Shown here: in pieces, positions 54,890 through 63,987 of the stretch | How the letters are laid out: the number at the start of each line of letters is the position of its first letter | Numbering within the stretch: the stretch's first letter is position 1 | NCBI GenBank assembly: GCA_946480925.1 | Contig: CAMLLU010000018.1 | Coordinates: 21,283 to 85,282 of the forward strand | DNA: 64,000 bases | From: an uncultured Rivibacter sp. | GTDB lineage: Bacteria > Pseudomonadota > Gammaproteobacteria > Burkholderiales > Burkholderiaceae | Reading direction: 5' to 3' | Notes under the pieces: generated by a model | The model's database searches: none | Told to the model about the DNA's origin: nothing | Seen by the model: only the letters and a program-made list of their open reading frames with translations | Translations under genes and position numbers: made by a program

Positions 54890-55986
54890 CGCGTGGGCCT
54901 CCCGCCCAGTAGATTCTTCTTCCAGAGCTCACCCAGGCTGTATTCCTCCAGCCATGAGGCGAGGGCGTGAGTGTCAGGGCGCTTGAAAACCGAAGCGCCG
55001 TCCTTCTTTTCCGCCACGATCAGGTCTTCGGCATCAAACTCGTTCACCAGTTCTACCGACTGCGTGGAAACGATCATCTGGTGCTGCTGGGAGGTTGACT
55101 TCATCATGGAGCCCAGCACCGCAATGGCGTAAGGATGCAGACCCAACTCAGGCTCGTCGATCAGAATGGTTGCAGGCATGAACTCTTCGGGCTGTTGCAG
55201 CACGGTCGCGAGGCAGATGAACCGCAGGGTGCCATCCGAGAGAGCACTTGCCGTAAAGGGGACGTCTTTGCCCGCCTCCGTCCACTCCAGTTGAATCTTC
55301 TCCTTGTTGCCGACAGTGGGGCGCAGATGGAAGTCACCGAAGAAGGGCGCCACCAGCTGGATCGACTTGACGATGCGCTTGTAGTGCGCTTCGTGATGGT
55401 GCTTCAGGCGATACAGGAAGGCCGCCAGATTGCGAGCATCGTCGCGCAGGTACTCGTTGTCGTTGATGCCGTGAACCTGCTTGACCAGGGCGCTGGAACT
55501 GGTGTCGTGGAAGTGGTAGACGCGCCAGCTGCGCATGGCGGGAACGACGTAACTCCAGATCGCTCCGTGCTGCGCCTTCTCTTGAAAGCGCGTTTCGAAG
55601 TGTCCCGAGCCTTCGTGCCAATCGCCTTTGAGGTTCCACCAGAGAGCCTCCCAGGCAAACATCATCCGGTTGTCCTGCGTGGGCTTGAGCCTGAACTTGT
55701 AGCCGTTGTTGCCGAAGTACAGCTCTGCGGCCAGCTTTTCAGTTGTCTTGCGTCCGAAGTGGAGCAGGGCGTCCGGTCCACCAGTGTCGCCAACAGCGAT
55801 CTGCAACTGCTGGTCGAGAATCTTGCTGATCAACCTGAAGAAACCGATGAAGTTGGACTTGCCGGCGCCGTTGGCGCCGATGAGCACGTTTAGATGGCCC
55901 AGTTCGATGTCGCATGCGGCGATCGACTTGTAGCCGTTGAGGACCAGCCTTGAGAGCTGATTCGATTCAGTCACCTGCTTGATCAC
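54886..55986 (-). CDS. AAA family ATPase (OLD/RecF-like, SMC-type)
   Basis: A 366-residue ATPase. Walker A is GANGAGKSN at 37-45, the ABC-type signature is LSDGTLRF near 248-255, Walker B is ILIDEPELGLHP near 270-281, and the D-loop/His region continues to VSTQSVELVNEF near 300. These are AAA_21/AAA_15 features. There is no Toprim domain of its own; the next gene DUF4276 may supply one, as in split OLD, AbiL or PARIS systems. Hand counts of three 60-base lines give 52-58% G+C against about 68% in ychF, suggesting horizontal transfer. Confidence 0.88.
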   Translation of the reverse strand: MIKQVTESNQLSRLVLNGYKSIAACDIELGHLNVLIGANGAGKSNFIGFFRLISKILDQQLQIAVGDTGGPDALLHFGRKTTEKLAAELYFGNNGYKFRLKPTQDNRMMFAWEALWWNLKGDWHEGSGHFETRFQEKAQHGAIWSYVVPAMRSWRVYHFHDTSSSALVKQVHGINDNEYLRDDARNLAAFLYRLKHHHEAHYKRIVKSIQLVAPFFGDFHLRPTVGNKEKIQLEWTEAGKDVPFTASALSDGTLRFICLATVLQQPEEFMPATILIDEPELGLHPYAIAVLGSMMKSTSQQHQMIVSTQSVELVNEFDAEDLIVAEKKDGASVFKRPDTHALASWLEEYSLGELWKKNLLGGRPTR

Positions 55987-56091
55987 GGAGGTGTTTCCGG
56001 TTTGGTCGAGGCCGCAGCTGGCGCGCTCGGTAGATAAACCGAGTGGTGGTCCTCAGCGGATCGTGTTGCTATTAGCAATCGAAAAGCACGA

Positions 56092-57186
56092 TCAGACGTT
56101 GAACAGGAAGTTCATCACGTCGCCGTCCTTGACCACGTATTCCTTGCCTTCCGCGCGCATCTTCCCCGCGTCTTTCGCGCCCTGCTCGCCCTTGTAGGCC
56201 ACGAAGTCGTCGTAGGCGATGGTCTGCGCGCGGATGAAGCCGCGTTCGAAGTCGGTGTGGATCACGCCGGCCGCCTGCGGCGCGGTGTCGCCGATGTGGA
56301 TGGTCCAGGCGCGCACTTCCTTCACGCCGGCGGTGAAGTAGGTCTGCAGGCCCAGCAGCTTGAAGGCGGCGCGGATCAGGCGGTTCAGGCCCGGTTCGGT
56401 CTGGCCCATCTCGGCGAGGAACAGCTCCTTGTCCTCGTCGCTCATGTCGGCGAGGTCGGCCTCGGTCTTGGCGCAGATGGCCACCACCGGCGCGTTCTGC
56501 CTAGCGGCGTATTCCTTCAGGCGCTCGAGGTAGGGGTTGTTCTCGAAGCCGTGTTCGTCGACGTTGCCGACGAACATCGCCGGCTTGGCGGTGATGAGGC
56601 ACAGCGGCTTGAGCACCGCCTGCTCTTCCTTGCTGAAGTCGATGCTGCGCACCGGCTTCGCCTCGTTGAGGGCGGCTTGGCACTTCTCGAGCACGGCGAC
56701 CAGGCGCTGCGCCTCCTTGTCGTTGCCGGCCTTGGCTACCTTGATCGAGCGTTGCAGCGTCTTGTCAACCGTGGTCAGGTCGGCCAGGCAGAGTTCGGTC
56801 TGGATGACTTCGATGTCGGCGATCGGGTCCACCTTGCCCGCCACGTGGATGACGTTCTCGTCGTCGAAACAGCGCACCACGTTCACGATCGCGTCCGTCT
56901 CGCGGATGTGGGCGAGGAACTGGTTGCCCAGCCCTTCGCCCTTGGAGGCGCCCGCCACCAGGCCGGCGATGTCCACGAACTCCACGATGGCCGGCACGAC
57001 GCGCTCGGGCTTCACGATCTCGGACAGCTTCGAAAGCCGCGGGTCGGGCAGCTCGACGATGCCCACGTTGGGCTCGATGGTGCAGAACGGGTAGTTCTCG
57101 GCGGCGATGCCGGCCTTGGTGAGGGCGTTGAACAGGGTGGACTTGCCCACGTTGGGCAGGCCCACGATGCCGCATTTGAGGCTCAT
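56092..57186 (-). CDS. ychF: redox-regulated ATPase/GTPase YchF
   Basis: A 364-residue P-loop protein of the OBG family with ATP preference, which associates with ribosomes. [22 protein letters not shown] with the G1 motif at 9-16, [34 protein letters not shown] (G3) and the C-terminal TGS domain ([56 protein letters not shown]). The G4 motif is atypical as usual for YchF. Start gap to the pirin gene (divergent) is 97 bases. Confidence 0.96.
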   Translation of the reverse strand: MSLKCGIVGLPNVGKSTLFNALTKAGIAAENYPFCTIEPNVGIVELPDPRLSKLSEIVKPERVVPAIVEFVDIAGLVAGASKGEGLGNQFLAHIRETDAIVNVVRCFDDENVIHVAGKVDPIADIEVIQTELCLADLTTVDKTLQRSIKVAKAGNDKEAQRLVAVLEKCQAALNEAKPVRSIDFSKEEQAVLKPLCLITAKPAMFVGNVDEHGFENNPYLERLKEYAARQNAPVVAICAKTEADLADMSDEDKELFLAEMGQTEPGLNRLIRAAFKLLGLQTYFTAGVKEVRAWTIHIGDTAPQAAGVIHTDFERGFIRAQTIAYDDFVAYKGEQGAKDAGKMRAEGKEYVVKDGDVMNFLFNV

Positions 57187-57283
57187 GGCGGGCTTTCGGT
57201 CTGGAGGGGGAAAGGCCGGGATTTTAGGCGCCGGGTCGGGGCCGCTGTACCCTCCCCGCCAAGCCCCCGATGGAGAAACTCAC

Positions 57284-58159
57284 ATGCCCCTGCAATTGCT
57301 GCGCCCCCACACCAAAGACCTGGGCGGTGGTTTCCTCGTGCGCCGCACGCTGCCGGCCGTGGCACGCCAGGCGGTCGGGCCATTCATCTTTTTCGACCAC
57401 TTCGGCCCCATCACCGCAGGCCCGGAAGACGACCACGACGTGCGGCCGCACCCGCACATCGGCCTGGCCACCGTGACCTACCTGTTCGAAGGCGCGCAGG
57501 TGCACCGCGACTCCACCGGCGTGGTGCAGCGCATCGAGCCGGGCGCCATCAACTGGATGACCGCCGGCCGAGGCATCGTGCATTCCGAACGCACGCCCGA
57601 CGAGCTGCGTGGGCGCAAACGCAGCTCGCACGGGCTGCAGCTGTGGGCCGCTTTGCCTGCCGAGTACGAGGAAACCGAACCCAGTTTCTGGCACACGGCG
57701 GCCGAAGACATTCCGCAGGTCGAGCTCGAAGGTGCCAGCGTGCGGGTGCTGATCGGCGAGGCCTTCGGCGTGCGTTCGCCGGTGGCCACGCTGTCGCCCA
57801 CGCTCTACCTCGACATCAGCTTGCCGCGCGGCGGCTCGCTGGTGTTGCCGGCTGTGGCCGAGGAGCGCGCGATCTACGGTGTGGACCGTGCGGTTGTGTT
57901 GCAGGGCGAGCCGGTCGAGCCGGCGACGATGGCGGTGCTGGAGCCAGGCAGCGAGCCCGTGCTGCTGGTCCCCGAAGGCGCACGCGTGATGGTGATCGGC
58001 GGGGCGCCGCTAGGCCACCGCTTCATGTACTGGAACTTCGTGTCCAGCCGCAAGGAGCGGCTCGTGCAGGCAGCGGCCGACTGGGAGGCCGACCGCTTGG
58101 GCCGCATCCCCGGCGAGACGGAGCGCATTCCGCTGCCTCCGACACGTCCGAAGGCCTGA
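57284..58159 (+). CDS. pirin family protein
   Basis: A 291-residue bicupin. The metal site motif RPHPHIGLATVTYLFEG near 48-64 (His-His), the GRGIVHSERTP stretch with a His and Glu, and the second cupin (VMVIGGAPLGHRFMYWNFVSS near 235-255) are clear. Bacterial pirins may act as quercetinase-like dioxygenases or regulators. ATG at 57284 is preferred because MPLQLLRPHTKDLGGGF is the family start, whereas the longer frame lies over ychF. Convergent with the quiC-type gene (30 bases). Confidence 0.92.
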   Translation: MPLQLLRPHTKDLGGGFLVRRTLPAVARQAVGPFIFFDHFGPITAGPEDDHDVRPHPHIGLATVTYLFEGAQVHRDSTGVVQRIEPGAINWMTAGRGIVHSERTPDELRGRKRSSHGLQLWAALPAEYEETEPSFWHTAAEDIPQVELEGASVRVLIGEAFGVRSPVATLSPTLYLDISLPRGGSLVLPAVAEERAIYGVDRAVVLQGEPVEPATMAVLEPGSEPVLLVPEGARVMVIGGAPLGHRFMYWNFVSSRKERLVQAAADWEADRLGRIPGETERIPLPPTRPKA

Positions 58160-58189
58160 CTACTGATTGCAGTGGATTGCAGTGCGGCA

Positions 58190-60097
58190 TCAACTCGCAA
58201 CGGCACGCTTTGCACGCCACTCGGCCAGCGCCGCCAGCCGCACTGGTGCGTTCACGGCGCCGTACTGGTCGTAGCCGCCCCGGCGTTCGATGAACTCGAA
58301 GAAGAAGCGGTCTTCGAACGGCGTGGTGTAGAGGTGCAGGAACTCGCCGCCCTGGGCGTTGCGGTCGTAGAAGAGGTTCAGGCCGTGCAGCTGGTCGAGC
58401 AACGCGGGGTCGAGGTCGTACTTCGCGGCCAGGTCGTCGTAGTAGTTGGCCGGCACCGGCAGCAGCGGCGCGCCGCGGGCTTGCAGCGCGCGGGCCGTGG
58501 CAACGAGGTCGTCCACCTCGATCGAGATGTGATGCACGCCGGCGCCGGAGAATCTGTGCAGCGAACGCGCCACGGCGGTGTTGTCGCGATCCGAAACGTT
58601 GAGCGAGTAGCGCACCGCGCGGTCCGGTGACTCCACGGCGCGGCTGCGGATGACGCCGTAGGGGTCGTGCATCAGCACGCTGGGCGCGGGCTGCAAGCCA
58701 AGCACCGCGCGGTAGAACAGCACCCAGCCATCGACGTGGCCCACCGGCACCACCTGCGAGATGTGGTCGACGTGTGCCGCCTCGCCGAGTGGCGCACTGG
58801 CGCTGGGCTCGTGCAGCAGCGTGAAGTCGGCCTCGAAGCCGTGGCGGCCGCCGCGGTGCACGTCGAAGAAGTAGATGAGGCTGCCGTCGGGCGCGCGCAC
58901 GGCCGGGATGCTCAGCTCGTTGGGGCCCAGCTTGCCGGCCACGCGGCTGGCGCCCAGGGCCTCGGCGCGCGACAGCGCGGCCAGCGCATCGTCGGTGGAA
59001 AGGGCGATGGCGCAGGCCGAGGGGCCGTGCTGCTCGAAGTAGTTGCGCGCGAAGGAGTCGTCTTCGCGGTTGAGCACCACGCGCACCTCGCCCTGGCCGA
59101 ACAGGTCGACCTGTTTCGAGCGGTGGTGGCCGATGCGTTCGAACCCGAGTGTCTCTAGAAAGCCGCGCAGCCGCTCGCCGGTGGTGGCATCGACCGCGAA
59201 CTCCACGAACGACCAGCCCGAAAGGCGCGGCGGCGGTGGCGGGTCGAACAGCGCGACGCGCCGGCTGCCGTTGGTGCTGGCGGGTAGCGCACGCACCTGT
59301 TCTTCGAGCCACAACAGCGAGCGCATTGCGTCACCCGCGGTGGGGCGCGCAGGGGCGGCGCGGAACTCGTCGTTGAAGATCTCCAGCGACAGCGGCCCGG
59401 TGTAGCCGGCGTCGAGCACCGCGCGCGTGAACCCGGCCACGTCGAATTCGCCCTGGCCGGGGAAGCAGCGGTAATGCCGGCTGTGCGACAGCACGTCGGT
59501 GTTGACCCAAGGCGCGTCGGCCAGCTGCACGAAGAAGATGCGTTCGCCGGGGATGCGTGCGATGGGCGCGGGGTCGTCGCGCAAGGCCAGCGCGTGGAAG
59601 CTGTCGAGGATGAGGCCCAGGTGCGGGTGGTCGGCACGCTGCACGATCTCCCAGGCCTGGGCGTAGTGCGATGTGCGTGTGCCCCAGGCCAGCGCTTCGA
59701 ATCCGATGCGCAGGCCGCGTTTCGCGGCGCGTTCGGCGAGCTGGCGCAACTGGTCGGCGGTGCGGTCGAGGTCACCGTCCACGTCGGGCTGCACGTTGGA
59801 GCACACCAGTAGCAGCGGGGCACCCAGCTCCTGCATCACGTCGAACTTGCGTTCGGCGCGGTCGAGGTTGCGGCGCAGCTGCGTGTCGCTCACGCCTTCG
59901 AAGTCGCGAAAGGGCTGGAACAGGTCGATAGCCAGCCCAAGGTCGGCCGCGAGGGACCGCACGTCGCGCGGCGTGCCGCTGAACTGCAGCAGGTCGTTCT
60001 CGAAGATCTCCACGCCGTCGAAGCGTGCGGCGGCAATGGCTTCGAGCTTTTCGCGCAGCATGCCGCTGAGCGAAACGGTGGCGATGGAGCGGCGCAT
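58190..60097 (-). CDS. quiC: 3-dehydroshikimate dehydratase fused to HPPD-like domain (QuiC type)
   Basis: A 635-residue enzyme that converts 3-dehydroshikimate to protocatechuate. N-terminal half (1-290) is a xylose-isomerase-like TIM barrel with metal ligands in FEALAWG, LILDSFHAL and PLSLEIFND. The C-terminal half resembles 4-hydroxyphenylpyruvate dioxygenase, with Fe ligand candidates in HVDHISQVV, VHHISIEVDD and FFFEFIERRGG; in QuiC of Pseudomonas this half is present with no clear HPPD role. It is the last gene of the TRAP operon, 13 bases after the dehydrogenase. Substrate is inferred from family and neighbours. Confidence 0.88.
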   Translation of the reverse strand: MRRSIATVSLSGMLREKLEAIAAARFDGVEIFENDLLQFSGTPRDVRSLAADLGLAIDLFQPFRDFEGVSDTQLRRNLDRAERKFDVMQELGAPLLLVCSNVQPDVDGDLDRTADQLRQLAERAAKRGLRIGFEALAWGTRTSHYAQAWEIVQRADHPHLGLILDSFHALALRDDPAPIARIPGERIFFVQLADAPWVNTDVLSHSRHYRCFPGQGEFDVAGFTRAVLDAGYTGPLSLEIFNDEFRAAPARPTAGDAMRSLLWLEEQVRALPASTNGSRRVALFDPPPPPRLSGWSFVEFAVDATTGERLRGFLETLGFERIGHHRSKQVDLFGQGEVRVVLNREDDSFARNYFEQHGPSACAIALSTDDALAALSRAEALGASRVAGKLGPNELSIPAVRAPDGSLIYFFDVHRGGRHGFEADFTLLHEPSASAPLGEAAHVDHISQVVPVGHVDGWVLFYRAVLGLQPAPSVLMHDPYGVIRSRAVESPDRAVRYSLNVSDRDNTAVARSLHRFSGAGVHHISIEVDDLVATARALQARGAPLLPVPANYYDDLAAKYDLDPALLDQLHGLNLFYDRNAQGGEFLHLYTTPFEDRFFFEFIERRGGYDQYGAVNAPVRLAALAEWRAKRAVAS

Positions 60098-60110
60098 CGG
60101 CGTGTCCTCC

Positions 60111-61034
60111 TCAGGCGTGGGCAGCGGCTTCCCGTTCTTTCAGCAGGCGGCGGAAGTGGATCTCCATGCGGGCCGCATCGGGCTCCAGCCCGGTGAACAG
60201 GCGGAAGGCGCCGACGGCCTGGAACACCGCCATGCCACCGCCGTCCACCGTGGCGCAGCCGCGTGCACGGGCGGCCTTGAGCAGCTCGGTCTCGATGGGG
60301 AAGTACACGATCTCGGCCACCCACAGGCCCGGGTGCAGCAACTTGGCGGGCAGTGGCAGGCCGGGCAGCTTGTCCATGCCGGTGGGTGTGGCGTGGATCA
60401 GGCCGGTGGCGTCTTGCAGCGCGACGGCGATGTCCGCTTGAGTTTCCACGTGGTCTGCGCCGTACACCGTGCCGAGGCTCGCAGCCAGCGCCTGCGCACG
60501 CTCGGGCTCGCGATCGACCACCACGAGCCGCTGCGCGCCCAGCCGCAGCACCGCATGCGCCACCGCGGCGCCCGCGCCGCCGGCGCCGAGCAGCACCACC
60601 CGCGACAGATCCGCCAGCGGCAATGCGCGCAGGAAGCCCTCGCCCCAACCCGACCAGTCGGTGTTGTGGCCGACCAGCTTGCCGTCCTTGCACACCACGG
60701 TGTTCACCGCGCCCATGGCCCGTGCGTCTTCCGACAGCTCGTCGAGCAGGGGGATCACCGCCTGCTTGCACGGGTAGGTGATGTTGAGCCCGGCAAAACC
60801 CATGGTGCGCACCGCGCGAATGAGCCCCGGCAGATCGTCCACCGTGGCGCCCGTGCGGTCGAGGTCGATGAGCTGGTAGTGCAGCCGCAGGCCCTGCTGG
60901 CGTGCTTCTTCCTCGTGCATCAGCGGTGTGAGCGAGCGCTGGATGCCCGCGCCGATGAGGCCGACAAGGATCTTGCGATGGGCGGTGCTGTTGTCGGAGC
61001 GCGCCGGAGCGTCCAGCGTCGAGGGGGCGTTCAT
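60111..61034 (-). CDS. shikimate/quinate dehydrogenase
   Basis: A 307-residue AroE-family dehydrogenase. Substrate loop SLTPLMHEEE near 34-43, the catalytic Lys in NITYPCKQAVIPLLDE near 88-103, NTDWSGWGEGF and the Rossmann GAGGAGAAVAHA near 147-158 are present. The second strand ends in VVVDREPERA; an acidic residue there favours NAD+ over NADP+, as in catabolic quinate/shikimate dehydrogenases. It is longer than biosynthetic AroE (about 270) by an N-terminal 25-residue tail. Between dctP and quiC, so a degradative role is likely. Confidence 0.87.
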   Translation of the reverse strand: MNAPSTLDAPARSDNSTAHRKILVGLIGAGIQRSLTPLMHEEEARQQGLRLHYQLIDLDRTGATVDDLPGLIRAVRTMGFAGLNITYPCKQAVIPLLDELSEDARAMGAVNTVVCKDGKLVGHNTDWSGWGEGFLRALPLADLSRVVLLGAGGAGAAVAHAVLRLGAQRLVVVDREPERAQALAASLGTVYGADHVETQADIAVALQDATGLIHATPTGMDKLPGLPLPAKLLHPGLWVAEIVYFPIETELLKAARARGCATVDGGGMAVFQAVGAFRLFTGLEPDAARMEIHFRRLLKEREAAAHA

Positions 61035-61061
61035 GTTGCGGCGACCTCTGCGTTCATCGAG

Positions 61062-62081
61062 TCACTTGCCGCCGCGTACCTTGGCGATCTCTTCATAGAC
61101 CTCCTTGACCGTGGCGTCGCCCACGCTGGCGGCGTACTTGTGGACCACCGGCTTGACCGCGTTGCGCATGCGCTGCAGTTCCTCGGGCGAGAACTCGGTG
61201 ACCTGCATGCCGGCCTTTTTGAGGTCGGCCAGGGCTTCGTCGGCCTGGCCGCGCGAGAGCTGGCGTTGGAACTTGGTGGCTTCGGCGGCGGCTTCGGTGA
61301 TGATCTTGCGTTCGTCGGCGCTCATCGCGTCCCACAGCTTCTTGCTGACGAGCAGCGCCTGCGGGTTGTAGACGTGACGCGTCACAGCGAGGTGTTTCTG
61401 CACCTCATAGAACTTCGAGCTGCGGATCAGCGTGAACGGGTTTTCCTGGCCGTCCACCGCCTTCTGCTCGAGCGCGGGGTAGAGCTCGGGGAAGGGCATG
61501 GGCGTGGCGGTCGCGCCCAGCGCGTTGAACATGTCGATGTAGATCGGCGACTGGATCACGCGGATCTTGAGGCCGGCGATGTCTTCGACCTTGTTGATGG
61601 GCCGCTTGCTGTTGGTGAGGTTGCGAAAACCCAGGTCCCAGTAGCCCAGGCCGATGAGGTTCTTGTCGGCCAGCTTGGCCAGCAGGTTCCTGCCCACCGG
61701 GCCGTCGGTCACAGCGTCCACCTCCTGCGCGTTGGCGAACAGGAAGGGCAGGTCGAACACGGCGAACTCCTTGACGTGCGAGGTCAGGATGCCGGCGTTG
61801 AGCACCGTCATCTCGATCGTGCCGCCTTGCAGCGCGGAAACCGTCTGCACGTCGCCGCCCAGCGTGCCGCCCGGGAAGAGCTTCACGGCGAGCTTGTTGC
61901 CGGACTTCTGCGCCACGAGGTCGGCGAACTTCTGCGCTCCTTCCGCCTGCGGATGGCCCTTCTGGTTCTGGAACGCGAACTTGATGCTGCGCTCCTTGAT
62001 GTCGGCGGCCTGCGCGAGGCCGGCTGCGAGCAGGGAGGTGGCGCCAAGCGCGACTGCGAGCAGGGTGCGGACGAGTTTCAT
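61062..62081 (-). CDS. TRAP transporter substrate-binding protein DctP type
   Basis: A 339-residue periplasmic receptor. Signal peptide 1-26 (cleavage near AQAAD), then KFAFQNQKGHPQAEGAQKFADLV, FPGGTLGGDVQTVSALQGGTIEMTVL and the conserved Arg-bearing LKIRVIQSPIYIDMFNALGATATPMPFPELYPALEQKAVDGQE near 175-217, which forms the carboxylate-binding selectivity site. GAGGAG is 5 bases before the ATG. Substrate is probably a hydroaromatic acid given the adjoining enzyme genes. Confidence 0.94.
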   Translation of the reverse strand: MKLVRTLLAVALGATSLLAAGLAQAADIKERSIKFAFQNQKGHPQAEGAQKFADLVAQKSGNKLAVKLFPGGTLGGDVQTVSALQGGTIEMTVLNAGILTSHVKEFAVFDLPFLFANAQEVDAVTDGPVGRNLLAKLADKNLIGLGYWDLGFRNLTNSKRPINKVEDIAGLKIRVIQSPIYIDMFNALGATATPMPFPELYPALEQKAVDGQENPFTLIRSSKFYEVQKHLAVTRHVYNPQALLVSKKLWDAMSADERKIITEAAAEATKFQRQLSRGQADEALADLKKAGMQVTEFSPEELQRMRNAVKPVVHKYAASVGDATVKEVYEEIAKVRGGK

Positions 62082-62119
62082 GTTGTCTCCTCGGTGGGTG
62101 TCGGAAAGGGGAAAGAGGC

Positions 62120-63403
62120 TCAACTGCCGGTGAGCCACTTCAGGGGGACCAGCACGAGCTGCGGGAACAGCACCATCAGGAACATCACCGCGAACTCGGC
62201 CAGCATGAAGGGCAGCACGCCGCGGGTGACCTCGTCCATCTTCATGCGGCCCACGCCGGCCACCACGTTGAGCACGGTGCCCACGGGCGGGGTGATGAGG
62301 CCGATGGAGTTGTTGATGATGAAGAGCACGCCGAAGTAGATGGGGTCGATGCCGGCGGCCTTGACCACCGGCATCAGCACCGGCGTGAGCACCAGGATCG
62401 TGGGCGTCATGTCCATCGCCGTGCCCACCAGCATGACCAGCACCATGATCGCGATGAGCAGCAGCGTCGGGTTGCCCATGAAGGGTTCGAGCAGCCCGAT
62501 CACCTTGCCGGGCAGGTCGGCCACGGTGATGAGCCAGGCGCTCACCATGGCCGCGGCCACCAGCAGCATGATCACCGAGGTGGTCCGCGCGGCGGTCACG
62601 AAGATCGGGTAGAGCTGGCGCAGCGACAGCTCCCGGTAGACCACCGAGGCGACGAACAGGGCGTACACCGCGGCCACCACGGCGGCTTCGGTGGGGGTGA
62701 ACACCCCGGCACGCAAGCCCACCAGGATGATCACCGGCAGCATCAGTGCCCAGACCGACTCGCGCAGCGCCTTCATCACTTCGGCGCGCGACTTGCGCGG
62801 CGGCACCTCGATCTTCTCGCGCCGGCCCAGCCACCACCAGGTCGCCCACAGGGCCGCGCCGATCAACAGGCCGGGGAAGATGCCGGCGAGGAACAGCTTG
62901 GAGATCGACACGTTGGCGGCCACGCCGAAGATCACGAAGCCGATCGACGGCGGGATCACCGGGCCGATGATCCCCGAGGCCGCGATCAGGCCGCCCGAAC
63001 GGGCCTTGTCGTGGCCGGCCTTGACCATCATGGGCAGCAGCAGCGCGGTGAGCGCCGCGGCGTCGGCCACCGCCGAGCCCGACAGGGCCGACAGCAGGCA
63101 GGCGGCCATGATGGCCACGTAGCCCAGCCCACCCCTGATGTGGCCCACCAGCGCGAGCGCCAGGTTGACGATGCGCTGCGACAGCCCGCCAACGTTCATG
63201 ATCTCGCCGGCCAGCATGAAGAAGGGCACCGCCAGCAGTGGGAAGCTGTCGGCGCCGTTGATGACGTTCTGCGCCAGGATCTGCGCGTCGAACAGGTCGA
63301 GGTGCCACATCAGCGCCACGCCGGTGGCCAGCAGCGCGAAGGCGATCGGGATGCCCAGCGCCATGGAGCCGAGCAGCGCGCCGAGGAAGATGCCGACGGT
63401 CAT
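62120..63403 (-). CDS. TRAP transporter large permease DctM type
   Basis: A 427-residue twelve-TM protein. Family stretches: FPLLAVPFFMLAGEIMNVGGLSQRIV near 54-79, AALTALLLPMMVKAGHDKARSGGLIAASGIIGPVIPPSIGFVIFG near 110-154, and the C-terminal MDMTPTILVLTPVLMPVVKAAGIDPIYFGVLFIINNSIGLITPPVG. It couples Na+ entry to uptake of the dctP-bound acid. Two bases separate it from dctQ. Confidence 0.95.
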   Translation of the reverse strand: MTVGIFLGALLGSMALGIPIAFALLATGVALMWHLDLFDAQILAQNVINGADSFPLLAVPFFMLAGEIMNVGGLSQRIVNLALALVGHIRGGLGYVAIMAACLLSALSGSAVADAAALTALLLPMMVKAGHDKARSGGLIAASGIIGPVIPPSIGFVIFGVAANVSISKLFLAGIFPGLLIGAALWATWWWLGRREKIEVPPRKSRAEVMKALRESVWALMLPVIILVGLRAGVFTPTEAAVVAAVYALFVASVVYRELSLRQLYPIFVTAARTTSVIMLLVAAAMVSAWLITVADLPGKVIGLLEPFMGNPTLLLIAIMVLVMLVGTAMDMTPTILVLTPVLMPVVKAAGIDPIYFGVLFIINNSIGLITPPVGTVLNVVAGVGRMKMDEVTRGVLPFMLAEFAVMFLMVLFPQLVLVPLKWLTGS

Positions 63404-63405
63404 GG

Positions 63406-63987
63406 TCAGGCTCCCTTGCGCGCGGCGGGCAGGTGCGCGTCGTCGCGGGCGAGCGAAGCCTGCAGGGCCTCGAGCTCGGCCTGCTCCTCGGACTCCTTGA
63501 CCATCACCAGCTCCGCCTCCTGCAGCTGCCCGCTGAGGGCCAGCCACAGCTCGCGCAGCAGCAGCACGGCGGCCGACACGGCGAACACGACGCCGGCGCC
63601 GTAGAAGACGGCCATCGAGGCGCCCGTCACCGGCGCCTGCACCTCCCAGTTGATGCGTGCCTGGTCGAGCGCGCCGGAAAACAGCAGCCAGCAGATGTAG
63701 AGCATCAGCGCATGGCCGGCCACCAGGCAGGCCTTCTTGCCCCACACCGGCAGGTGGGCCACCAGCATGTCGGTGCCGAGATGGCTGTGTTCCTTGAGCG
63801 CGACGATGGCTCCCAGGAAGGTCATCCACACGAACAGCCAGCGCGACATCTCCTCGCTGACGGTGATGCCGGAGCTGAAGGCATAGCGCAGCACCACGTT
63901 GCCGAACACCAGCACCACCATCAGCGCGAGGCACAAGGCCGATATCGCGTCGAGCAGGCGGCAATAGCGTTCGATCCAGCGGGTCAT
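63406..63987 (-). CDS. TRAP transporter small permease DctQ type
   Basis: A 193-residue four-TM protein (about residues 15-35, 48-68, 88-108, 128-150) with the typical SEEMSRWLFVWMTFLGAIVALKEHSHLG motif near 44-71. The C-terminal 40 residues form an extra charged cytoplasmic tail rich in Glu (KESEEQAELEALQ). First gene of the operon dctQ-dctM-dctP-dehydrogenase-quiC; a CGGAGA ribosome site lies 4 bases before the ATG, and the promoter lies beyond the right edge. Confidence 0.94.
   Translation of the reverse strand: MTRWIERYCRLLDAISALCLALMVVLVFGNVVLRYAFSSGITVSEEMSRWLFVWMTFLGAIVALKEHSHLGTDMLVAHLPVWGKKACLVAGHALMLYICWLLFSGALDQARINWEVQAPVTGASMAVFYGAGVVFAVSAAVLLLRELWLALSGQLQEAELVMVKESEEQAELEALQASLARDDAHLPAARKGA

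Noticed and set aside
56026..56043. Hairpin CTCGGT-AGATAA-ACCGAG between ychF and the ATPase gene
   Set aside because: Only a 6-bp stem and no T-run on either strand, so not convincing as a terminator or operator.
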